DNA of 22,375 bases from a virus: IMG/VR virus record IMGVR_UViG_3300047548_000731, positions 1 through 22,375 of that record, one strand, 5' to 3'. Below the pieces are notes generated by a model that saw nothing but the letters and a program-made list of their open reading frames with translations, had not been told where the DNA came from and searched no databases. Below are positions 14,160 through 19,839 of this stretch, piece after piece. The translations under genes and the position numbers were made by a program. Each line of letters starts with the position of its first letter. Within the stretch, counting starts at the first letter, position 1.

Positions 14160-16525
14160 GCGCCATGATTGGCAACCCGCTCTTGCTGGCCGATGACGGC
14201 TACCAGATCAGCCGCTCGGTGCGGCTGCGGTCGAGTGCGACTGCTTCGTTTAGTAGAACCCCTGCCGGCGCTGGTAACCGCAAGACATGGACTTGGAGCG
14301 GGTGGGTTAAGCGTGGGTTGTTGGGGACTAACCAAAACCTTCTTACAGTCGGCCCCACCGGCAGCGACATTACGCTTCTTGCTTTCACGTCATCCGATCA
14401 ACTTGACACTCTGAATAACATCGGTGGTGCAACTGTCGGTAGGCTGCAAAGTACGGCGGTGTTTCGTGACCCTTCGGCGTACTACCACGTTGTTTGCGCT
14501 TGGGATACGACCAACGCAACCGCAAACAACAGAATTCGTCTTTGGGTCAACGGCAGCGAGTTGACTTCATTCGCCATTCGCACCAACCCCACCTTGTCGC
14601 AAGACACGCAGGTCAATGTCGCACAGTCGCATCTTCTCGGCATTTCACTCACCAATGTAAACCCATTCGACGGCTACCTCACCGAGATCAACTTCATCGA
14701 CGGCCAAGCCCTGACACCCAGCAGTTTCGGCGAAACCGACCCCGTGACCGGCGTGTGGAAGCCCAAGAAGTACACGGGCACCTACGGCACGAACGGCTTC
14801 TATCTAAACTTCTCCGACCCGTCTGCCGCCACCGCTGCGGCCATCGGCAAGGACTACTCGGGCAACGGCAACAACTGGACGCCGAACAACATCTCGGTCA
14901 CCGCTGGCACGACCTACGACTCGATGCTGGATGTGCCGACTCAGTTCTCTGATCGGGGGAACTATGCGGTCATCAACCCTCTTGATGGCCCCACAAACGG
15001 CTCGTTTGCGATTACTGATGGCAACCTAAAAACAGAGTCAACTTCAACTGCAAACCGCAACCATGCACGGGCGACTATCGGCGTGACTAGCGGGAAGTGG
15101 TACTTTGAAGTCGTGGCGCTAAGTGGTGACAGAAACGCCGTTGGTGTTGTCACGGCAGCAGCCAACAAAAACGAGTTTGTCGGTTTCGACACAAGCGGCT
15201 GGGGCATTTATCAGCTGGATGGCTACAAGTACACCAACAACACCGGAACGGCCTACGGATCTGGGTGGACTACCGCCGGCGACATTCTCATGGTCGCCTT
15301 CGACGCTGATAACGGGAAGCTGTTCTTTGGGAAAAACGGCACCTGGTTTTCGTCTGGCGACCCCGCTGCTGGCACAAACGCAGCCTTTACCGGGCTGACC
15401 AGCGGGCCATACTTCCCCGCCATTGGCGACGCTTCTAGTGGTGGAGTTTATGCGGCGGCGACTAACTTCGGCCAGCGCCCATTCGCCTACACCCCGCCGT
15501 CCGGGTTCAAGGCGCTGCACACGGGCAACCTGCCGGAGCCGACGATCTTGCAAGGGCGGCGGTGGTTTGATGCAACGCTGTGGACGGGTAATGGCAGCAG
15601 CGGCCGCAGCATCACCAACAGCGGCGCGATGCAGCCGGACTTGGTGTGGGTCAAGAAGCGCAACGCCGCCTTCGACCACAACTTGTTCGACTCGGTGCGC
15701 GGCGCAAACAAAGGCCTGGAGTCAAGCACCACCGCTGTCGAATTCACTTCAACTGACCGACTGACCGCGTTCAATGCGGACGGCTTTACCGTTGGCGCCG
15801 GCAGCGCTGTGAACAACAACGCCGACACCTACGTCGCCTGGCAGTGGAAAGAAGGCGCGACCCCCGGCTTTGACATCGTGACCTACACGGGTGACGGTGC
15901 CAGCAGCCGCACCATCGCGCACGCGCTGGGCGTGACCCCGGCCATGATGATCGTGAAGTCGCGCAGCTTCGCGGACAACTGGATCGTCTGGCACCGCAGT
16001 CTCAGCAGCGCCACGCAAGACTACCTGCTGCTGAACTCCACCAACGCCAAGGCGACCAGCTCGGTCATCTGGGGCAACACCGCGCCGACATCCTCTGTGT
16101 TCGGCGTCGGCATCACCGGGTCGGTCGGATACACGAACCAGAACGCTGGCACCTATGTGAACTACCTGTTCTCCGAGGTCGCAGGCTTCAGCCGCTTCGG
16201 CAGCTACACCGGCAACGGCAGCAGCGACGGGCCGTTTGTGTTCTGCGGGTTCAGGCCGAGATTCCTGCTCTACAAGAACTCCAGCCTTGGCACCGAGAGC
16301 TGGGGAATCATCGACACGGCCAGGCCCGACTACAACTTCAATGGCAACTGGCCGTTGTTCCCAAACTCAAGCTCCGCTGAAGCTACTGCTGCAAGCGTCC
16401 GATTCGATTTGCTTTCAAACGGGTTCAAGGTGCGTGGCACAAACGGCGACAACAACGCAAACGGCAACACGATCATCTTCGCGGCCTTTGCCGAGAACCC
16501 GTTCAAGTATTCCCTAGCGAGGTAA
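14156..16525 (+). CDS. Large multi-domain tail adhesin (LamG-like, SPRY-like, beta repeats)
   Basis: This 789-residue protein is a probable receptor-binding tail protein. Residues ~20-195 look like a LamG/concanavalin-type lectin fold (TWTWSGWVKRG, YYHVVCAWDTTNATANNRIRLWVNG, FDGYLTEINFIDG). Residues ~313-450 look SPRY-like (GKWYFEVVAL, GDILMVAFDADNGKLFFGKNG, FGQRPFAYTPPSGFKAL). Residues ~464-789 hold three diverged repeats, each with a YTGNGSS-type start (WTGNGSSGRSI, YTGDGASSRTI, YTGNGSSDGPF) and a following P-x-x-x-x-x-K strand, resembling the family I recall as DUF7483. The start is GTG at 14156, overlapping the fibre stop by 4 bases with GGAG 7 bases upstream; ATG at 14165 is the alternative but is too far from that site. 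GC content swings sharply inside the gene. Confidence 0.82.
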   Translation: MSAMIGNPLLLADDGYQISRSVRLRSSATASFSRTPAGAGNRKTWTWSGWVKRGLLGTNQNLLTVGPTGSDITLLAFTSSDQLDTLNNIGGATVGRLQSTAVFRDPSAYYHVVCAWDTTNATANNRIRLWVNGSELTSFAIRTNPTLSQDTQVNVAQSHLLGISLTNVNPFDGYLTEINFIDGQALTPSSFGETDPVTGVWKPKKYTGTYGTNGFYLNFSDPSAATAAAIGKDYSGNGNNWTPNNISVTAGTTYDSMLDVPTQFSDRGNYAVINPLDGPTNGSFAITDGNLKTESTSTANRNHARATIGVTSGKWYFEVVALSGDRNAVGVVTAAANKNEFVGFDTSGWGIYQLDGYKYTNNTGTAYGSGWTTAGDILMVAFDADNGKLFFGKNGTWFSSGDPAAGTNAAFTGLTSGPYFPAIGDASSGGVYAAATNFGQRPFAYTPPSGFKALHTGNLPEPTILQGRRWFDATLWTGNGSSGRSITNSGAMQPDLVWVKKRNAAFDHNLFDSVRGANKGLESSTTAVEFTSTDRLTAFNADGFTVGAGSAVNNNADTYVAWQWKEGATPGFDIVTYTGDGASSRTIAHALGVTPAMMIVKSRSFADNWIVWHRSLSSATQDYLLLNSTNAKATSSVIWGNTAPTSSVFGVGITGSVGYTNQNAGTYVNYLFSEVAGFSRFGSYTGNGSSDGPFVFCGFRPRFLLYKNSSLGTESWGIIDTARPDYNFNGNWPLFPNSSSAEATAASVRFDLLSNGFKVRGTNGDNNANGNTIIFAAFAENPFKYSLAR

Positions 16526-16528
16526 CCC

Positions 16529-16957
16529 ATGTTCATGCTCGACAACAAACCGCTGGCGCTGGATGTGCCGTTCACCCACGCGGAGATCCAGTACCCGGCC
16601 AACTGGCTGCGCCTTGCCAGCCCCGCAGAGCGTGCTGCCATCGGCATCACCGAGGTGGCCGACCCGGTGCCGCACGATGACCGCTTCTATTGGGGGCCGG
16701 GTCTGCCGAAAGACCTCGACCAGCTCAAGGCGCAGATGGTCGGCCAGGTGAAGTCCATCGCCGGCTCGCTGCTGGCCCCGACCGATTGGAAGGTGACCCG
16801 CGCTGCCGAGGGCGTGAAGGCTGTGGACGCCGAGACGCTGGCGGCCCGCGCTGCGATCCGAGCTGCATCGGATGCGAATGAGGCGGCGGTGCTGGCCTGC
16901 TCGAGCGTTGACCAGCTCGCCGCGCTGCAGTTCACCTGGCCGCAGACCGCCGTGTAA
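16529..16957 (+). CDS. Small tail-associated protein, possible fibre chaperone
   Basis: The 142-residue protein lacks TM segments and signals. The N-terminal part (MFMLDNKPLALDVPF, then YPANWLRLASPAERAAIGITEV and DDRFYWG, up to about residue 54) has the look of small phage proteins encoded after tail fibres. The middle contains LLAPTDWKVTRAAEG (about residues 81-95), shared in style with tail-assembly proteins that end in a TDW-x-V-x-R motif. The last third is Ala-rich and helical. It starts 3 bases after the adhesin stop, sharing its transcript, and is followed by a hairpin. A chaperone or assembly role for the adhesin is likely from position but not shown by the sequence. Confidence 0.65.
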   Translation: MFMLDNKPLALDVPFTHAEIQYPANWLRLASPAERAAIGITEVADPVPHDDRFYWGPGLPKDLDQLKAQMVGQVKSIAGSLLAPTDWKVTRAAEGVKAVDAETLAARAAIRAASDANEAAVLACSSVDQLAALQFTWPQTAV

Positions 16958-16971
16958 GTACAGAAACCAGT

Positions 16972-16992
16972 AGGCCCGATTGGGCCTTCTTT
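16972..16992 (+). terminator. Short hairpin with T-rich tail, weak terminator
   Basis: A 6-bp stem AGGCCC (16972-16977) with GGGCCT (16982-16987), a GATT tetraloop and a following TTCTTT form a small intrinsic terminator between the tail-associated gene and the C1q-like gene. The short stem and interrupted T tract suggest partial termination, which would lower expression of the genes after it relative to the virion genes. Confidence 0.55.
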
Positions 16993-17015
16993 CAGAACAT
17001 CGAAAGGAGTCCCAG

Positions 17016-17462
17016 ATGGGCAAGTCAAGAGAGATCGCTAGGTTGCCGAACGGCCCCGCATTCAGCGCCGTGCCAAGCGGCACGCAGTCTATCGGCGCGG
17101 CAACGGCCACAAAGCTCACCTTTGCGACAGAAGAGTTCGACACGGCTGCCGCATATGACAACGCCACCAACTATCGGTTCACCCCCCAGGTCGCTGGCTA
17201 CTACCAGGTCAACCTGGGCATCCAACTGCAGTCTGGTCAGACCGTGCTGATTGGGTACATCTACAAGAACGGCAGCAACTTCAAGTCGGCATCGCGTGAC
17301 TCGGCGACGGCCAACCAGACAACCATCACCACAAGCGCGCTGGTCTATCTGAACGGCTCGACCGACTACATCGAGGCGTACATCTACACCAGCGGCAGCG
17401 CCACCGTCACGAACGCTGGCCAGTGGAACTACTTCCAGGCCAGCCTGGCCCGCGTTGCTTGA
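17016..17462 (+). CDS. C1q-like beta-sandwich protein, probable tail or adhesin accessory
   Basis: The 148-residue protein reads as a single C1q/TNF-like jelly-roll domain: PAFSAVPSGTQSIGAATATKLTFATEEFDTA at the N-terminus, NYRFTPQVAGYYQVNLGIQL (about residues 50-69), GYIYKNGSNFK, then TSALVYLNGSTDYIEAYIYTSG and a final aromatic strand YFQASLARV. Such domains trimerise and bind ligands, and phages often carry them at fibre tips. No collagen-like stretch or attachment domain is present, so it may ride on another tail protein. The start at 17016 was chosen because AAAGGAG lies 6 bases upstream; an in-frame ATG at 16980 lies in the hairpin loop and has no ribosome site. It stands between the fibre genes and the lysis genes. 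Confidence 0.75.
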   Translation: MGKSREIARLPNGPAFSAVPSGTQSIGAATATKLTFATEEFDTAAAYDNATNYRFTPQVAGYYQVNLGIQLQSGQTVLIGYIYKNGSNFKSASRDSATANQTTITTSALVYLNGSTDYIEAYIYTSGSATVTNAGQWNYFQASLARVA

Positions 17463-17473
17463 TGAGGTGAGAC

Positions 17474-17686
17474 ATGGAGCCAGGAGAGATTGACCCTGTG
17501 AAGTACGGCGTGCTGTGGGAGCGCGTGCAGGCCATGGATCGCAAGGTGGACAAGATGGAGCGCCAGATCGAAGAGCTGCTGGCGCTGGCCAACAAGTCCA
17601 AGGGCGGCTTCTGGATGGGGATGACGCTGGCCTCCATGGCTGGCGGCTTCATCACCTGGGTGGCCAGCCACTTCAAGGGAGGCTGA
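17474..17686 (+). CDS. XhlA-like one-TM protein, putative holin component
   Basis: This 70-residue protein has an N-terminal amphipathic/coiled part (LWERVQAMDRKVDKMERQIEELLALAN, about residues 14-40) and one C-terminal TM segment (GFWMGMTLASMAGGFITWVASHF, about 45-67). That layout is like XhlA-type haemolysin/holin-associated proteins, which act with a holin and lysozyme in membrane disruption. GAGGTGAG lies just before the ATG, and the gene starts 11 bases after the C1q-like stop. It opens a run of membrane proteins leading to the lysozyme, supporting a lysis role. It could instead be an antiholin or an unrelated small membrane protein. Confidence 0.65.
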   Translation: MEPGEIDPVKYGVLWERVQAMDRKVDKMERQIEELLALANKSKGGFWMGMTLASMAGGFITWVASHFKGG

Positions 17687-17690
17687 CGCC

Positions 17691-18164
17691 ATGATCCCCA
17701 TCGACCCGATCACGGCGCTGGCCGCCGTCAACAAGGCGGTGAAGATGGTGAAGATGGCGAGTCAGACCGCCAGCGATGTGGCACAGCTCGGGCCGCTGCT
17801 GGGCAACTACTTCGACGCCAAGCACACCGCCATCAAGGCTGCGCGCCAGGCCAAGAAGAAGGGCGGCAGCAACCTCGGTGCCGCCATGCAGATCGAGATG
17901 GCGCTGAAGGCGCAGGCCGACTTCGAGCGCGAGATCCAGGGCCTGTTCTTCAGCTCCAACAACATGGACATCTGGCACCAGATCAAGAAGCGCGAGGCAG
18001 AGATGAACGCTGCCGACAAGGAGGAGGCGCTGCAGGAGAAGCTCGCTGAGGAGCGCCGCGCACGGCAGGCTCAGGAGATGCGCGACATCGGTGTCGCTGT
18101 GGCCATCTGCGCGATTGCCGTCGGTGGCATTGGCTGGCTCATGGCAAACATCATCTTTGGCTAG
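17691..18164 (+). CDS. Unknown coiled-coil protein with C-terminal membrane segment
   Basis: I do not recognise a named family with confidence. The 157-residue protein begins with a moderately hydrophobic helix (IDPITALAAVNKAVKMVKMA). A highly charged helical body follows (residues ~42-130, rich in Lys/Glu/Ala/Gln, with FFSSNNMDIWHQIKKREAEM near 85-104). It ends with one TM segment (IGVAVAICAIAVGGIGWLMANIIFG, about 132-156), so it is probably anchored by its tail. Similar small proteins occur in other podoviruses, without known function. An AAGGGAGG ribosome site is 8 bases from the ATG, overlapping the stop of the previous gene. In this lysis cassette it could act as an i-spanin-like or regulator protein, but its TM segment is at the wrong end for a classical i-spanin. 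Confidence 0.6.
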   Translation: MIPIDPITALAAVNKAVKMVKMASQTASDVAQLGPLLGNYFDAKHTAIKAARQAKKKGGSNLGAAMQIEMALKAQADFEREIQGLFFSSNNMDIWHQIKKREAEMNAADKEEALQEKLAEERRARQAQEMRDIGVAVAICAIAVGGIGWLMANIIFG

Positions 18165-18171
18165 CTATGAG

Positions 18172-18342
18172 ATGCCCTGGCCGCCAGACCTGTCCAAGAT
18201 CATTCTCGACGCGCTCGAGAAGTGGATCAAGGTCGTCTGCTACCTGTGGCTCGCGGACATCGCCTTCAGCATTCTCATCGTCCTGCCGCCGGAGATCGGC
18301 AACCGCGTCATTGAATACATCTTGAAGAAGCTGGGCATATGA
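18172..18342 (+). CDS. Small one-TM protein of the lysis cassette
   Basis: The protein has 56 residues, beginning MPWPPDLSKIILDALEKW, followed by one TM segment (VVCYLWLADIAFSILIVLP, about residues 21-39) and a short amphipathic tail IEYILKKLGI. The ATG at 18172 was chosen because it lies 7 bases after the preceding stop, allowing coupling; an in-frame ATG at 18091 would overlap the previous gene by 74 bases. The ribosome site is poor (only GAG nearby). The stop overlaps the next ATG by 4 bases (ATGA). Function is unknown; a pinholin, antiholin or partner of the DUF4337 protein are possibilities. Confidence 0.55.
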   Translation: MPWPPDLSKIILDALEKWIKVVCYLWLADIAFSILIVLPPEIGNRVIEYILKKLGI

Positions 18343-18818
18343 ACTTCATCAGCAAACCTGCTCCCGGTGCCAGCCGGTCTGAGCGCGAGGCCTACGTCAA
18401 GGCCTGGGCCGCCATCACCATCTCTGTCTTCGCCCTGCTGCTGGCCATCAATGGCTACTTCGGCGGCAGCAACTCGAGCCTGGTGCTGAACAAGACCATC
18501 GAGGCCAATAACCTCTGGGCCTGGTATCAGGCCAAGAACATCCGCTCGGTCATCTACGAGGAAGGCGGCAAGGCAGACAAGGCCGCCAAGCAGAAGGCCG
18601 ACATGGAGGACATCAGCAGCAAGGCCAAGAAGGCCGAGGCTGACCGCGATGTCGCCAAGAACAGAAGCCCCTGGTTCTCCTATGCAGGCATGGCCCTGCA
18701 ACTTGCCATCGTCCTGTCGAGCGCCGCGATCTTGGCTGTGATGATGCCCATGCTGCTTGTCAGCGTTGCAGTGGGTGCGGGCGGTGCCGCACTGCTGGTT
18801 TATGCAATGGTGATCTGA
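18339..18818 (+). CDS. DUF4337-like membrane protein
   Basis: This 159-residue protein has three probable TM segments: about residues 23-42 (WAAITISVFALLLAINGYF), 116-136 and 138-158. A charged loop lies between the first and second. The stretch after TM1, NKTIEANNLWAWYQAKNIRSVIYEEG (about 51-76), matches the DUF4337 pattern (Asn-x-x-Ala-x-x-x-Trp-x-x-Tyr-Gln-Ala-Lys-x-x-x). DUF4337 proteins are bacterial membrane proteins of unknown function; I know of no defined role in phages. It overlaps both neighbours (ATGA in front, TGATG behind), so it is firmly in the lysis transcript. Being next to a three-TM holin and lysozyme suggests a role in lysis timing or membrane remodelling (inference). Confidence 0.65.
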   Translation: MNFISKPAPGASRSEREAYVKAWAAITISVFALLLAINGYFGGSNSSLVLNKTIEANNLWAWYQAKNIRSVIYEEGGKADKAAKQKADMEDISSKAKKAEADRDVAKNRSPWFSYAGMALQLAIVLSSAAILAVMMPMLLVSVAVGAGGAALLVYAMVI

Positions 18819-19318
18819 TGCTCTCTCTACTCTCAACCCTTGGCGGCATCCTGCTGGGTGGCCTGCCGAAGCTGCTGGACTACTTCCAATCCAAGCAAGA
18901 CCACAAGCACGAGCTGGAGCTGGCCCGCGTCCAGACCGAGCGCGAGAAGGAGCTGGCCGCGCTGGGCTTCGCTGCTCAGGCCAAGGTCGAGGAGATCCGC
19001 TCCGACCAGATCGCCATGCAGACCGAGGCCTCGATGACCCAGGCCGCGCTCGACCATGACAAGCAGGTGCTGAAGTCGGCCAGCAAGTGGGTGGCCAACT
19101 ACATCGGGACGGTGCGCCCGACTGTGACCTACCTGTTCGTGCTGGAGCTGCTGGCCATCAACGGCTTCCTGGCGTACTACCTCTGGTCGCACCCGGAACT
19201 CATCAAGAGCATCGACGATGTCATCAAGTACTCGGAGCTGATCTTCTCGAGCGATGAGATGGCGATGCTGGGCGGCATCATCGGGTTCTGGTTCGGTTCT
19301 CGGGGCTTCAAGAAGTGA
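18818..19318 (+). CDS. Three-TM holin (GTA-holin type)
   Basis: The 166-residue protein has a hydrophobic N-terminal segment (LLSTLGGILLGGLPKLL, residues 4-20), a long charged coiled coil (about 25-85), then TM segments at about 102-122 (TVTYLFVLELLAINGFLAYYL) and 147-160. The C-terminal pattern VRPTVTYLF ... MLGGIIGFWFGSRGFKK matches the family I know as GTA_holin_3TM or 3TM-type phage holins. These open the inner membrane so that the endolysin reaches the cell wall. It sits directly before the lysozyme, with a 4-base GTGA overlap, the expected holin-endolysin pair. The lysozyme lacks any export signal, so it needs such a holin. Confidence 0.8.
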   Translation: MLSLLSTLGGILLGGLPKLLDYFQSKQDHKHELELARVQTEREKELAALGFAAQAKVEEIRSDQIAMQTEASMTQAALDHDKQVLKSASKWVANYIGTVRPTVTYLFVLELLAINGFLAYYLWSHPELIKSIDDVIKYSELIFSSDEMAMLGGIIGFWFGSRGFKK

Positions 19319-19839
19319 AGCTGTCCGAGCGCGGTGCGGCCCTGATGCACAAGTACGAGGGCTGCCGGAACAAACCCTATCTGTGCCCGGCGCACATCTG
19401 GACGATTGGCTATGGCCATGTGCTGTACCAGGATCAGATCCGTCTGCCGGTGGTGCATCGGGAAGAGGACAAGGCCAAGAAGCCACTGCCCATGCTGAGG
19501 CAGCAGTACCCGCTGAAGGAAGAGGACGCCCGTGTCTGGAGCAAGGACGAGATCAATGCGCTATTCGACACTGATGTCGCAAGTTTTGAACGGGGTGTTC
19601 TACGTCTTGTTCCCGGCGTGGCTGGCCGCCAAGGAGCTTTCGACGCTCTGGTCTCTTTTGCTTTCAATGCTGGGCTAGGCAATCTGCAGCGCAGCACCAT
19701 CCGTACAAAGGCCAACAGAGGCGATTGGGATGGTGCTGCCGAGGCCTTCATGGCCTGGACTAAGGGCGGCGGGAAGGTGCTGCCCGGTCTGGTCAAGCGC
19801 CGCGAGGCAGAGCGCGAACTCTTCCTCTCGGACTACTGA
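19315..19839 (+). CDS. Endolysin, GH24 lysozyme (T4/P22 type)
   Basis: This 174-residue muramidase would cut the glycan strands of peptidoglycan at lysis. The catalytic Glu is E15 (KYEGC), followed by the TIGYGH motif at 30-35 with Thr30 equivalent to T4 lysozyme Thr26. The position equivalent to T4 Asp20 is Cys24 (in YLCPAHIW). FAFNAGLGNL (115-124) and LPGLVKRREAERELF (156-170) are the usual conserved blocks. An extra ~35-residue segment (about 38-73) separates TIGYGH from the SKDEINALFDTDV helix. There is no signal peptide or SAR anchor, so release depends on the holin. The start is GTG, overlapping the holin stop by 4 bases; without it the N-terminal helix would be lost. Its stop interlocks with that of the opposing recT gene. 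Confidence 0.93.
   Translation: MKLSERGAALMHKYEGCRNKPYLCPAHIWTIGYGHVLYQDQIRLPVVHREEDKAKKPLPMLRQQYPLKEEDARVWSKDEINALFDTDVASFERGVLRLVPGVAGRQGAFDALVSFAFNAGLGNLQRSTIRTKANRGDWDGAAEAFMAWTKGGGKVLPGLVKRREAERELFLSDY

Noticed and set aside
16320-16510. Asn (AAC)-rich 3' end of the adhesin as the variable region of a diversity-generating retroelement
   Set aside because: No second copy of the segment and no reverse transcriptase gene are visible in the window, and Asn-rich ends are usual in this adhesin family.
16980-17015. Start of the C1q-like gene at 16980
   Set aside because: This ATG lies in the loop of the terminator hairpin and lacks a ribosome site; the ATG at 17016 has AAAGGAG in place.
18091-18171. 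Upstream start for the 56-residue membrane protein
   Set aside because: It would overlap the previous gene by 74 bases and add a segment that is its out-of-frame shadow.
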